DNA of 64,000 bases from Spiroplasma endosymbiont of Clivina fossor (GCF_964031115.1 NZ_OZ035006.1:1302001-1366000); one strand, 5' to 3'; positions 27,565 through 39,901 are shown, numbered from the stretch's first letter. Program-made: numbers and translations. Notes: generated by a model from the sequence alone, not told the origin.

Positions 27565-29698
27565 CTTTAAAATTCACCCCCGCCATCATTAAACCTAATT
27601 TCTCTTTAGTAACATTATTCGCTTTAACTTCGCCCATATTTTTACCATTATTAATAGTAATAATCCGATCAGATAAATTTATTACTTCATCTAATTCATA
27701 TGAAATTAAAAGCACAGCATTACCTTGATCTCTTTGTTTTAATAATGATTCATAAATATATTCAATAGCACCGACATCTAATCCTCGTGTTGGTTGTTCA
27801 GCAATAATTAACTTCGGACCTTCTGATAATTCTCGGCCAATAATTACTTTTTGTTGATTACCACCAGATAACTCTTTAGCCGTATTTTGAACACTTCTAG
27901 CACCACGAACATCAAAGTTATTAATTATTTCTTGCGTTTTCTCTTTAATTTTAGCAAGATTTAATAACCCATAATTAGTATATTTACGATTAAATTGATC
28001 ACGCAACGAAATATTTTCTCATAAACTCATATCTAAAACTAAACCTTGCTTTTGACGATCAGCAGGAATATGATGAATTCCTAAATTATATGTATCTTTA
28101 GTATCTAATCGTAATAAATTATACTCTCATGGTATTTTCTGACCAACTTTAATATTACTATCTTTTAATATTGCTTCTTTTTCTTTAATTTGTTTTAACT
28201 TATTAGTAACCTTATTAACAACATCTAATTCATCAAATAATATTACTTCACCACTAACAGGATTTAAATGACGACAAATAATATTAACAATATCTTCTTG
28301 ACCATTGCCTTCAATCCCAGCAATACCCAAAATTTCACCATGATTAATTGTTAAACTAAAATTTTTTAATATATTAACCTTAGTTTTACTTAAAGTATTA
28401 ATATTTTTAAAAACCAATAACTTTTCCCCTAATTTAACAGGTTTTTTCTTTAAAGAAAAACTTATTTTTCTTCCGACCATTTTCTCAGCTAATTTATTAA
28501 CTGATGTTTTTTTAACATTAACCGTATCAATATACTCACCTTGTCTAATTATTGTACAACGATCAGCAATTGCTTTAATTTCATTTAATTTATGAGTAAT
28601 AATAAGAATCGCTTTACCTTGCGATTTAAATTCTAAAAGCATTTTCATCAAATCATCTATTTCCTGAGGTGTTAAAACTGCTGTCGGTTCATCCAAAATT
28701 AATATTTTGGCATCACGATATAACACTTTTAAAATTTCTACTTTTTGTTGGTCATAAATAGAAATATTATTAACTTTTTCTTTTAAATTAATTTTAAAAT
28801 TAATTTTCTCACAAATTTGTTCAATTCTTTTATTAGCTTCACGAGAATTTAATCAAAATCTTGTTTGTCATTTTCTTTTCATCCGATGTAAAAAACTACG
28901 ATAAAAATTCATTCTTTTTTTAAGTTGATTAATTTTACTACAGATAATTGTTTCCGTATCAGCATTATTTTCAACACGATTATTATATTTATTTTTTAAA
29001 GCAATAATAATATCAGTTAATTTATATTCCAATTTTTCTAATTTATACGCCATCGTTTTATTAAATAAATTAAATTTTTCAAGAAGTTCTTGATATTTAT
29101 GTTCTAAATCTTTAACTTGCTGAGCATTAAGTTTCTTATTTTGTTCTTTATGATGTCAATCATTAATTTTTTTTATTTTTTTTGCAACTTTAAAATCTAT
29201 TTTTTTAGCTTTATGGAAAATTTTTGCTTCACATTTATGTTTCTTGTAATTAAAAAAATCACCTTTAATTTTTGCAATTTTTGCTAATTCAATTTTATCA
29301 ATATAACTTATATAAATGGAAAAGAAATAATTTAATTGATTAATTTTTTCTTTATCTTTTAACTCATAACCAAGAATAATATTATCTAAAACCGAAAAAT
29401 TATTAATTAATTGAAAATGTTGATGTACCATCCCAATACCTAAATCAGTAGCAATATTAGGTGAAGTAATTTGCATCACTTCACCATCAATTTTAATAAC
29501 TCCAGAAGTTGGTTGATGCAAACCAAAAAGTGTTTTCATCAAAGTAGACTTACCAGCACCATTTTCACCTAAAATCGCATGAATTTCACCATACTTAAGA
29601 TCTAAATTAATATTTTTGTTAGCAACAATACCATTAGAATAAATCTTTGAAACTTTAATTAATTCCACAGCTTTTTTGTTCTTTATTTCACTATGCAT
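27557..29698 (-). CDS. Nucleoside ABC transporter double ATPase with internal insertion
   Basis: A 713-residue protein with two nucleotide-binding domains (NupO/BmpB type, normally about 510). First domain: GENGAGKST, then after ILGYELKDKEK an insertion of roughly 180-200 residues, almost all Lys, Asn, Ile and Glu, before QQKVEILKVLYRDAKILILDEPTAV. In the second domain the P-loop is degenerate (GIEGNGQEDI), as usual in this family, while the LSGGNQQKV signature and EQPTRGLD are present. The frame is continuous across the insertion with TGA as Trp. Confidence 0.88.
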
Positions 29699-29721
29699 TT
29701 AATATATCCTACCTTACCACT

Positions 29722-31011
29722 TTACTTTGCTTCTTCACAAACACTTTCATTAGCAATATCTCCTAGCATATTTGTTCCATTACATTTCCTCAAATCTTCA
29801 ACACTAATAGCCAATGCTTTTTTTAAAGCAACTAATTTATCATTACCAACTCTTTCCCTATAAAAATTGTCAAAATCTTTACCATTCATTGGTACTAAAG
29901 AAACCTGCTTAGTTTCTTCTCAAATAAATGACTTAGTTCCCGGAGTTGAATATTCATTTTCATAATCAATAGCATTATTATTTTTAATACGATAATTAAT
30001 CGCATCCAATACAGTTTTAACAGCAAAAGACACATCTTTTAAAGCTGATGACTTAATTAAATGTTTATATCCTGCCAAATTCTTATCATTCGCTTGGTCA
30101 ACATCAACACCAACAAATCAAGTATTAGCATTAGCTGCTGCTATTTGTTTTAAAATTGTATTTCCTTCAGGAACAGAAATATTAAAAATAACACCAACAT
30201 TATTGTTAATAGCATTATTAGTATTAGTTTGAGCAGCCTTAATAGCATCATTTGTTCCAAAACCACCATTAAAAGTTCCGGCAAATCACTCAAATCGTAA
30301 CTTGTCACCCTTAGCATCAATATCATTAGCTAAAATATTATCACTAAACCATCGTAAACCTTTATTAAAACCAATCATATAGTTTTTAATCGCCGGAATA
30401 TTTAATCCTCCAATACCAGTCATTTTCACAGTGATGTTATCACCATTTTTAATAACGGATAATCCCATATTATCTTTATCAACTTTAAACCGCTGTAAAA
30501 TTTGTCCCGCCACATCAACTGCCGCCGCAAACCCTGGTTTTGATTCATCAACTGAAATTTCATAATATTTATCAACCGCTTTAGTATTTAATGATTTAAT
30601 CATTTCATAAACAGTAAGATCAACCGTTAGAAAATATGTGTTATTGTATACATCAAAAAAATTAGGTTGAAGAACAGTTTTAACATATGTAAACCCCGGA
30701 AGCACGACAGCTACTAGATAACCATCATCAATAGTTTTTGTAATTGCAGGAGTAATCATATTTGGATCATCTTGTGTATCAGGGTATAAGACATCTAATG
30801 CTTCATTTAAATTAGAATCCACTTTTAACATTCCTTCTCAAGCTGCTTGATTAAAACCACCATCTTGAGCCTTTAAAGGATTATTAGCAATCATTTTAAA
30901 GGATGACGACATACTATTATAACGACTACTACAACTAGTAATAAAGACAACTGGCAAAACCATTGTCAATAATCAACGCAGTCCTTTAATCCTTCCTAAA
31001 TTATTTATCAC
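29722..31011 (-). CDS. BMP-family nucleoside-binding lipoprotein
   Basis: A 429-residue lipoprotein: signal sequence with lipobox FITSC at about residues 23-27, then the periplasmic-binding-protein-like BMP domain (NPLKAQDGGFNQAAWEG, FAGTFNGGFGTNDAI, WFVGVDVDQAN). It captures nucleosides for the transporter encoded directly downstream. GTG at 31011 has AGAGG seven bases upstream and gives a complete signal peptide. First gene of the operon. Confidence 0.9.
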
Positions 31012-31059
31012 TTGTTTTTCCTCTCATTTCTATATTTCTTATCTTAAACTCCTTTTTTC

Positions 31060-31088
31060 ATTTTACTTTCTTTATAAAAATTTAGCAA
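31060..31088 (-). promoter_or_regulatory. Promoter of the nucleoside transporter operon
   Basis: On the minus strand TTGCTA (31088-31083) and TAAAAT (31065-31060) stand 17 bp apart, about 50 bp before the lipoprotein gene. Confidence 0.55.
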
Positions 31089-31138
31089 GATTTATTTAAA
31101 TTATTGAAAATTAATTCAACTTAATAATAAAAAACTTA

Positions 31139-31498
31139 TTAATTATTTCAAATAAAATTAGTTAAATCATAACTATCAACCCGATTAACAATTTTAATTA
31201 AATCATCAGCAGTTTTTACTGGATCATAAATTAATCATTGTTCTTAATTTAGGATTGCGATAAATTAATTTAACAAATGGCTCCATATTATCACCCTCAC
31301 TAATTTTTAAATGACTAGTCATTTCATCATTTTTAATACTAAAATATATTAAAACTTTAGAAATAAGACCTCATGATATATGACTAGCATCAGCCTCTAG
31401 TCTACTCTAATAGTTGGCTGTTTTACCCCAACCATTTTTGCCAATTGGGTTTGTGTTAAACCATTTCTTAAACGCATTTTTTTAATTAAAGTTTCCAT
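31139..31498 (-). pseudogene. Broken XRE-family regulator
   Basis: The first 33 codons give a clear helix-turn-helix (KKMRLRNGLTQTQLAKMVGV, then KQPTIR) after a good AAGGGAG site. The frame then meets TAG near 31397. Shifted frames continue with sensible protein (EADASHISWGLISKVLIYF, later DPVKTADDLIKIVNRVD), so at least two frameshifts occurred. It faces away from the nucleoside operon promoter and may once have been its regulator; that is a guess. Confidence 0.65.
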
Positions 31499-31655
31499 TA
31501 ATTTATTATTATCTCCCTTCTTTTAAGCAACATTATAATGTCATAACTTTCTAAATATGAAAATCTATTCTTTTATTGCATATACCCTTGACATATTTTA
31601 AAAAATCAAAAAAACAGCTAGATTATTAGCTGCTACAAAAAATTAAGTTTAATAA

Positions 31656-32189
31656 TTATTTAAAATTAATTTGATAATTGTTTCAATGATTTAATACTGT
31701 TTTTTCATGAAATAAATCATCTTTATCTTTAATTTGGATTTTTAATCTTTCAATTTCATTCCAAATAATATTTTGCAAATTTTCAGGATAATTTCAATTT
31801 ATCTTGTTACGACTAAACTCTTTTAAATCCAATATTTTTGTATATCCATCAGGAAATACTTTAATATCAATATCATAATCAATAAATTTTATTGCCTTGC
31901 CATCATAAGTAAAAGGACTAGCAATATTACAATAATAATGAATCCCATTATCTTTTAACATTGAAATAATATTATATCATCGGTTCTTAGAAAAAAACCA
32001 AATAGCTGGTTCATGAGTTTTCCACTTACGCCCATTAACCTCAGTAACAATAACGGCTTCATTTACTAAAATTAAATAATTTTTAGTTTCCTCTAAAACA
32101 ATAGCGTGATCCCAAGAACGATATATTTCACCATTATGTTTATAAGCATGAATTAAAACTTTTTGACCTTTTATAAGTGTGTTTTTCAT
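31656..32189 (-). CDS. DUF402 family nucleotide phosphatase-like protein
   Basis: A 177-residue protein of usual DUF402 length. It has the family pattern of the YgaC/Ntdp group of nucleoside tri- and diphosphate phosphatases: RSWDHAIVLEET near residue 24, WFFSKNRWYNIISM, YYCNIASPFTYDGKAIKFIDYDIDIKVFPDG with the acidic metal-binding residues, and a C-terminal helix. Three TGA codons are Trp. GGAGGTG precedes the ATG. Confidence 0.85.
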
Positions 32190-32403
32190 CTATTACACCT
32201 CCAAAGTCGTTCTTATAATTAATACAAAAGTACAATGTAATTATAACATAAAAAATAACCTAATTAATACAAGGTCATTAATGAGGTCGCGTTTAGTTTT
32301 CTATGTAAGAAACCACAGACTTATGACAAACACAAGAGGGTTTTTTAAAAGGGGTCGAATTTATTTTTTTTATTTAAAATTTTTATAAATAATTAAAATT
32401 CTA
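32190..32403. other. Intergenic DNA with a virus-derived piece
   Basis: Holds the probable promoter of the DUF402 gene (minus strand, TTACAT and TATAAG, 17-bp spacing). From 32284 on, GAGGTCGCGTTTAGTTTTCT repeats the sequence found just behind ORF1 of viral copy A (8928-8945), so this is viral 3' material. No gene is credible. Confidence 0.45.
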
Positions 32404-32697
32404 TTTTAATTTTGTCGAAAACTCTTGATATTTATTGAATATACTTAATTTTAGGTATATTTTTAATATGATAGAGGGGGATAATAATTATGGAAAAAAT
32501 AATTCAAGAACTAGTAAATACTTTAACAGATGATCAATTTTTAGAATTTTATGAAAAAGTCAAACAACAAGCAGAATTAATAAAAAAACAAAAACGTTTA
32601 AATGAAATTGATCAAAAATTTAGAGCGCAAGGTATTAAATGCCCTAAATGTGAATCTTACCATTGCGTTAAAAATGGACATAATTCAGAAGGAAAAC
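32404..32697 (+). pseudogene. IS1595-like 5' fragment (copy c)
   Basis: Left terminal repeat plus the transposase start (ATG 32490, GAGGGGG site) up to NGHNSEGKQ, including the first zinc-ribbon CxxC. It then breaks at 32697 against GGCGCATAAAGTTTTG, the viral intergenic border. Confidence 0.85.
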
Positions 32698-33414
32698 AGG
32701 GCGCATAAAGTTTTGTTAGGTAGGTAAAGATTTGAATAAGTATTAAGACAGTCAGCAATGATTGTCTTTTTATTTTATAAGGTGTTAAAATTTGTTCTTT
32801 GAAAATTAAATACAAGTGAGTTAATAATGTTGGTATGTATTAAAACACGATAAATTGTGGGTGGTCGTCATAACCAAAAGAAGTTTACCAGTTAATAGAT
32901 AACATCCTATTAGCTATAGCAATTTGTTTCGTTTTGCAATAAAAAAATGAATGGGTGGATTTCCTAAAAATATACACGCTATTAAATTAGTTCCAAGGGC
33001 AGGATGCGGATGTTAAAGTGTAGAAATTTCTAATATAGGGGTATGGCTAAGTTTAAAATTATTTAAATCTTTATCTAATAAAAAAAACAAAATTTACTAA
33101 CAAAGCTTGTTAAACACTTAAATCTGCGATATATAAGTGTTTAAAAAACTAAGTTAACTAACTTAGTTAATATAACTTAGTTTATAACAAATAAGAAAGG
33201 TAATTTATTATGAAAAACATTGAAAACATTTTCTTAAATACTAAGAAATATCTTTTAAAAGAAACACAAAACGCAATGCTTATTAAAGCACCAAAAATTC
33301 CATGATTTAATGAACAAATCGGCATTTGGTTTCCAAAGCGATTTGTTTATAAAGGAAAATATGAAAATTCGATTTGTATCGGAATAATAAAAGATAGTAA
33401 ATATCAAATAATTT
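32698..33414 (+). other. SpV1-type fragment: intergenic region and start of p108
   Basis: Carries the same 510-bp non-coding region as copy A, with terminator and leader hairpins, then the first 68 codons of p108 (ATG 33210). An IS1595-like element cuts the gene at 33415. Remaining viral genes are absent here. Confidence 0.8.
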
Positions 33415-34204
33415 TTTTAATTTTGTCGAAAACTCTTGATAAAATAAAAAAAAATCATCAACTTGATAATTTTAAAAGGCTTTTATGTAAAATTACTATT
33501 TTTACTTTAACTTTTTTATACATTAGACTTCTTGCAAAATTAATATGATAATTATAATTTTTAAATTTAAAATAAATATAAAAGTGTTATTAAAATAATT
33601 TTTAGATTATTTTTACAAATATTTTGTCATTAAAACATAATAAAAATTATTATTTACAATAAAAAAAGACTGAAATTTTAAATTATCAAATATATTTAAA
33701 CTAATAGTTGTAAATTATAAATTGAAGCTATTAAATTAAATCTTAAAGCAAATCTTTTTCTACGATTTCGATATTTTTCACTAATAATTTTAAATTTTTT
33801 AAGTATAGCAAAAACATTTTCAATAACAATTCTCATTTTTGAAATTCGCTCATTATTTTGCTTTTCTTCTTTATTTAAAGGGTTTTTCTTTGATTTTCTT
33901 TTAGGAATTAAAACATTATGATTAATTTTTTGTATGCCTTGATAACCTAAATCCACTAAAACAGTTGTTTCTGGTAAAAATTTAATTTTTGAATCTTTTA
34001 AAATTTTAAAGTCATGGTTTTTACCATAAGAAAAATCAGAACTAATAATTTTTTTACTATCTTTTTCAATTATAACTTGTGTTTTTATTGTGTGTTTTTT
34101 CTTTTTTCCTGAGTAGTGCTGTTTTTGTCTTTTTTTGGGCGTTGGATTTGGCTTTCAGTTACATCAATTATAACAGTCTTATCTTTGAAATAATCTTTTA
34201 ATAG

Positions 34205-35350
34205 TTTTAATTTTGTCGAAAACTCTTGATAAAATAAAAAAAATCATCAACTTGATAATTTTAAAAGGCTTTTATGTAAAATTACTATTTTTACTTTAAC
34301 TTTTTTATACATTAAAATATAATACCGCTGTTTGTTGGTTTGGAGTTAAACCCTTATGTTGGTATTTTCATTTTCAGAGATTTAAATAATTTTGAATATT
34401 AGTAAAACCTAAACCATGATAATGAATTAAGGCTTCTTTAAGACTAGATTGTAATTTACTGATTTTATTTAAGTTACGATAACTAGCTTCAGGATTAATT
34501 GTTGTTTTAGTTACACATAAAGTAGAATTTGTTTGTTTTGCTACTAAAAAATATAATTTTTGCATATCAGAAGTAATAATTGAATTTTCGTTAATTAATT
34601 CTTTGTTCATATTTTCAATAACTCATTGTTTTTGTAAACGTTTGGTGTTTGTGGATTTAACATAAATATTGTTATTATTATCAATTGCCATTTGAATACA
34701 GCATTTAGTATTAGTTGCGAATGGGTCAAGGTGAATTCTTCGTGGATCAGTTTTATATTTGAAATTTCCTTTATGGATTTCTTTAATAAATGTTTCATCG
34801 ATTTGGATTTTACCAGATAATTTTTTAAATTTTAATTGGGTATTTTCTAATTGTTTTGATTTCATTAATTTTTGACGATTATATCAAGCAGTTTTTAATG
34901 TAGTTTTAATAAAACGAGAAATTGTTTTACTAGATTGCCCCAGCAATGAAATTTGAATCAATAAATTTCATTGTTCATAATTTAAATGACTTCAATAAAT
35001 AAAATGATTACGAAAAGCGTCAAAACTTGCACGGCAATTTTTACATAAATATTTTTGTTTTCCTTCTGAATTATGTCCATTTTTAACGCAATGGTAAGAT
35101 TCACATTTAGGGCATTTAATACCTTGCGCTCTAAATTTTTGATCAATTTCATTTAAACGTTTTTGTTTTTTTATTAATTCTGCTTGTTGTTTGACTTTTT
35201 CATAAAATTCTAAAAATTGATCATCTGTTAAAGTATTTACTAGTTCTTGAATTATTTTTTCCATAATTATTATCCCCCTCTATCATATTAAAAATATACC
35301 TAAAATTAAGTATATTCAATAAATATCAAGAGTTTTCGACAAAATTAAAA
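34205..35350 (-). mobile_element. IS1595-like element, copy y, intact
   Basis: A 1146-bp element with ends TTTTAATTTTGTCGAAAACT and complement, 8-bp duplication TTTAATAG. The innermost of three nested elements, therefore the latest insertion here. Confidence 0.9.
34305..35264 (-). CDS. IS1595/ISXO2-like transposase (copy y)
   Basis: A 319-residue protein, same as at 61926-62885. N-terminal zinc ribbon (CPKC and CKNC), then IDETFIKEIHKGNF with the first catalytic Asp, ITSDMQKLY with the second, and a C-terminal NLWKWKYQH segment. Open through several TGA Trp codons. Confidence 0.85.
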
Positions 35351-36818
35351 TTTAATAGTGATTTTTGACCAGTAAGTTGTTGAAAATTAGGGTGTTTTAT
35401 TAAAGTGTCTTCAATTCATTTGATATTTCTATAACAACTACTTTCACTAATATCATAACTTTTTGCAATATGAAAATAAGTTCTATATTCTCTTCAATAT
35501 TCTAAAGTCATTAAAATACGATTTTCTAATGATAATTTATTGGTTCTTCCGCGACGAAATCTCTTTTTTAATTCTTCTATTTTTAAAATTTCTAGCATTT
35601 TATTAAAAGTAGTATGTTTAATACCAGTTAATCTTAAAAAATTTTTATCACTTATTTGATTATTTTTTTTAAATTTCATTTAAATTCCACCTTTTTATTA
35701 AAAACAACAATTCAATTATATTTTAAATTAATTTTGCAAGAAGTCTATTAAAATATAATACCGCTGTTTGTTGGTTTGGAGTTAAACCCTTATGTTGGTA
35801 TTTTCATTTTCAGAGATTTAAATAATTTTGAATATTTGTAAAACCTAAACCATGATAATGAATTAAGGCTTCTTTACGACTAGATTGTAATTTACTGATT
35901 TTATTTAAGTTACGATAACTAGCTTCAGGATTAATTGTTGTTTTAGTTACACATAAAGTAGAATTTGTTTGTTTTGCTACTAAAAAATATAATTTTTGCA
36001 TATCAGAAGTAATAATTGAATTTTCGTTAATTAATTCTTTGTTCATATTTTCAATAACTCATTGTTTTTGTAAACGTTTGGTGTTTGTGGATTTAACATA
36101 AATATTGTTATTATTATCAATTGCCATTTGAATACAGCATTTCGTATTAGTTGCGAATGGGTTCAAGGTGAATTCTTCGTGAATCAGTTTTATATTTGAA
36201 ATTTCCTTTATGGATTTCTTTAATAAATGTTTCATCGATTTGGATTTTACCAGATAATTTTTTAAATTTTAATTGGGTATTTTCTAATTGTTTTGATTTC
36301 ATTAATTTTTGACGATTATATCAAGCAGTTTTTAATGTAGTTTTAATAAAACGAGAAATTGTTTTACTAGATTGCCCCAGCAATGAAATTTGAATCAATA
36401 AATTTCATTGTTCATAATTTAAATGACTTCAATAAATAAAATGATTACGAAAAGCGTCAAAACTTGCACGGCAATTTTTACATAAATATTTTTGTTTTCC
36501 TTCTGAATTATGTCCATTTTTAACGCAATGGTAAGATTCACATTTAGGGCATTTAATACCTTGCGCTCTAAATTTTTGATCAATTTCATTTAAACGTTTT
36601 TGTTTTTTTATTAATTCTGCTTGTTGTTTGACTTTTTCATAAAATTCTAAAAATTGATCATCTGTTAAAGTATTTACTAGTTCTTGAATTATTTTTTCCA
36701 TAATTATTATCCACCTCTATCATATTAAAAATATACCTAAAATTAAGTATATTCAATAAATATCAAGAGTTTTCGACAAAATTAAAAAATTATTCTCTGC
36801 TTAGGTGCATAATCAATG

Positions 36819-36827
36819 TGTTATAAT
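36819..36827 (+). promoter_or_regulatory. Extended -10 promoter of the RNase J gene
   Basis: TGTTATAAT is an extended -10 element; the -35 region is weak (TGCTTA at 36798). Its -35 part lies only about 10 bp from the end of IS1595 copy x, so the insertion spared the promoter narrowly. Confidence 0.5.
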
Positions 36828-36881
36828 AAGAGCAATATTTTAAAATAAAATTATATTAAATTAGAGGAGAAAAAAATAGTT

Positions 36882-38537
36882 ATGGCAACAATAAAAGTTT
36901 TTGCATTAGGGGGACTTGATGAACGCGGAAAAAATATGTATGTGGTGGAAGTTAACCATGATATATTTATTTTTGATGCTGGTAGTAAAATCCCTGAACG
37001 AGAAGCATTAGGAATTGATACTGTTATTCCCGATTTTTCTTATTTAAAAGAAAATGTTAATCGGATTAAAGGATTATTTATTTCTAAACCATCAGAGGAA
37101 TGTTTTGGAGCAATAACATATCTTTTAAAGGATATTAAAATTTCTATTTATGCTAGTAAATTAACAATCTTTTTAATTAAACAAAAACTGTACAAGTTTA
37201 AGGTATGACATAGTGAAAATGAATTAATTGAAATTAAAGAAAAGGATATGTTATCTTTTGGTGATAATGAAATTGAAGTTTTTAATACGACAACTTGTAT
37301 TCCAGGAAGTTTTGGTTTTGCTTTAAAGACTGTTGATGGCACTATTGTTTATACGGGTGATTATATTTTTGATAGTGAAGAACGCAGTAATTTTGCTACA
37401 GATATGGCACACTTAGCAAAAATTGCTAGTAATAAAATTTTATTATTGATGAGTGATTCTGGTTATGCTAGTCGTAATGATTATACGGCACCTAATCATA
37501 AATGTAAGAAGTTAGTGGAATCAACTTTTAAGGCAGCCAAGTCTAAAATTATTATTGCTTGTCATGAACAGGATTTATATAAAATAAGTGAAATTTTGGA
37601 GTTGGTTAGTGAAACTAATCGTGATGCCATCGTTATGGGGGGCACATTAAAATCAATTTTAGAAGAATTTAAGTCAGGAACTTATTTACAATTTAATAAA
37701 ATTAAGTTTAGAAATTTAACTAGTGATGCTATTAATGATAATTCAGTAATTTTTGTTACAGGTAGTGGTGAGCGACTTTATACAAGATTATATAAAATTA
37801 TTAGTGGCGATGATGAGCATTTAGAAATAGAAAAGTCAGATACTGTGATTTTAGCAACGCCACCGATTCCTGGTTATGAATTAAAACATGCGAGAATATT
37901 GGATGAATTGGCAAGAACTGATGCTCGTTTTATGGCGTTATCCGATAAAAAAGTATGAGATATGAATGCTTCATATGAAGATATTAAGATGATGATTGGA
38001 ATTATGAAACCAAAATTTTTTATGCCAATTAAAGGATTACATAAAAATTTTGTTAGTGCGCAAAATAGTGCTCAAGAAGCAGGAATTCTAATTAATAATA
38101 TTTTAATTAAGGATAGTGGTCAAATTTTAGAGTTTATTAATGGTAAATTGGGACCATCACCAGTTTCTTTAAAATGTAATAATATTTATGTTGATGGTCT
38201 CGGGGTTGGCGATATTGGTGCTGTTGTTTTAAATGAAAGAAAGCAATTAGCTCGTGATGGAGTTTTAATTAGTGGAATTACATTAAATCGTCGTAGTAAA
38301 GAGATTGTTTCTTTAGTTGATGTGCAAATGCGTGGGGTTGTTTTTATTCAAGATGATGAGGAATTAACTAATAAAATGCAAGCTAAAGTTCGTACCATTG
38401 TTGAAGAACATCAAAAAAAATCAGAGTTTGATGGTACAACAGTTAAAAATCAAATCCGTAGTGAGTTGCAAGAGTTATGTCGTCAAGAAACAGGTAAAAA
38501 TCCGATGGTTTTAGCAATAATTAATGAGATAAATTAA
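36882..38537 (+). CDS. RNase J-type protein lacking metal ligands
   Basis: A 551-residue metallo-beta-lactamase/beta-CASP protein of RNase J length. The hallmark HxHxDH motif is replaced: FISKPSEECFGAI stands where active enzymes have THGHEDHIGG. The later His of the beta-CASP region is also altered (MPIKGLHKN for the usual PVHGE). TGD (YTGDYIFD) and SDSGYAS remain. It is likely an inactive, RNase J2-like partner of an active RNase J encoded elsewhere. Rich in GTG/TTG-free typical codons, one TGA Trp (KKVWDMN). Followed by ftsK after 33 bp. Confidence 0.88.
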
Positions 38538-38570
38538 CTATTACTTAAAAAATATGAGGAGATAAAAGGA

Positions 38571-38833
38571 TGGATAGCGATAAAATAAGTAGTGATTTTG
38601 TCGAGTTTGAAAATAATCCTCGCAATGCTACAAAATATGAACAAGAACAACAAGCGAAATCCAAAATTATTCAGTTAAAGAAGAAAATTCGGCGTAGTGA
38701 TAAAATTGGTGGGAAAATATGAGCTTTGTTCATTATTTTTGCTAGTATTTTGGCGCTTGCTCGTTTAACGGTTATTGGTCAATTTTTAGATGATGTTTTT
38801 TTCAATTTTCTTTTTGGATGATTTAAATACATT
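38571..38833 (+). pseudogene. ftsK: 5' end of an FtsK/SpoIIIE DNA translocase, cut by IS5
   Basis: The first 87 or so codons give a charged N-terminus and the first membrane segments (KIWALFIIFASILALARLTV, then FFNFLFGWFKY), as at the start of FtsK-type translocases. AGGAGATAAAAGG precedes the ATG. An IS5 element begins at 38834, and the DNA beyond it is unrelated. The motor domain is not in the window; since ftsK is normally important, a complete copy or the missing part must be sought elsewhere. Confidence 0.6.
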
Positions 38834-39901
38834 AGACTTCTTGCAAAATTAATATGATAATTATAATTTTTAAATTTAAAATAAATATAAAAGTGTTATT
38901 AAAATAATTTTTAGATTATTTTTACAAATATTTTGTCATTAAAACATAATAAAAATTATTATTTACAATAAAAAAAGACTGAAATTTTAAATTATCAAAT
39001 ATATTTAAACTAATAGTTGTAAATTATAAATTGAAGCTATTAAATTAAATCTTAAAGCAAATCTTTTTCTACGATTTCGATATTTTTCACTAATAATTTT
39101 AAATTTTTTAAGTATAGCAAAAACATTTTCAATAACAATTCTCATTTTTGAAATTCGCTCATTATTTTGCTTTTCTTCTTTATTTAAAGGGTTTTTCTTT
39201 GATTTTCTTTTAGGAATTAAAACATTATGATTAATTTTTTGTATGCCTTGATAACCTAAATCCACTAAAACAGTTGTTTCTGGTAAAAATTTAATTTTTG
39301 AATCTTTTAAAATTTTAAAGTCATGGTTTTTACCATAAGAAAAATCAGAACTAATAATTTTTTTACTATCTTTTTCAATTATAACTTGTGTTTTTATTGT
39401 GTGTTTTTTCTTTTTTCCTGAGTAGTGCTGTTTTTGTCTTTTTTTGGGCGTTGGATTTGGCTTTCAGTTACATCAATTATAACAGTCTTATCTTTGAAAT
39501 AATCTTTTAATAGTGATTTTTGACCAGTAAGTTGTTGAAAATTAGGGTGTTTTATTAAAGTGTCTTCAATTCATTTGATATTTCTATAACAACTACTTTC
39601 ACTAATATCATAACTTTTTGCAATATGAAAATAAGTTCTATATTCTCTTCAATATTCTAAAGTCATTAAAATACGATTTTCTAATGATAATTTATTGGTT
39701 CTTCCGCGACGAAATCTCTTTTTTAATTCTTCTATTTTTAAAATTTCTAGCATTTTATTAAAAGTAGTATGTTTAATACCAGTTAATCTTAAAAAATTTT
39801 TATCACTTATTTGATTATTTTTTTTAAATTTCATTTAAATTCCACCTTTTTATTAAAAACAACAATTCAATTATATTTTAAATTAATTTTGCAAGAAGTC
39901 T
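38834..39901 (-). mobile_element. IS5-family element, copy 4
   Basis: A 1068-bp copy between the ftsK stub and the lipoprotein gene. ATT flanks both sides, but since all copies target ATT this does not prove that the flanks were once contiguous; the right flank (TTGAAAAAATAAA) matches DNA behind viral ORF1. Confidence 0.9.
39005..39834 (-). CDS. IS5-family transposase, frameshifted (copy 4)
   Basis: Two frames joined by a -1 shift, as in copy 2. Confidence 0.85.

Larger units (their letters stand above)
33525..35746 (-). mobile_element. IS5-family element, copy 3, interrupted
   Basis: Identical to the other 1068-bp copies except that IS1595 copy y (34205-35350) is inserted in the transposase with 8-bp duplication TTTAATAG (34197-34204, 35351-35358). 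The transposase would read 35679 to 33696 on the minus strand. Confidence 0.9.
33415..36787 (-). mobile_element. IS1595-like element (copy x) with nested insertions
   Basis: Complete outer ends, but interrupted by an IS5 element at 33525-35746 (duplication ATT) that itself contains another IS1595 copy. Its transposase (start 36701) also has one extra T near 36170 (GGGTTCAAGG), a frameshift. Flanks do not show a matching 8-bp duplication: viral DNA to the left, rnj promoter region to the right, so the junction came from deletion or recombination. Confidence 0.88.
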
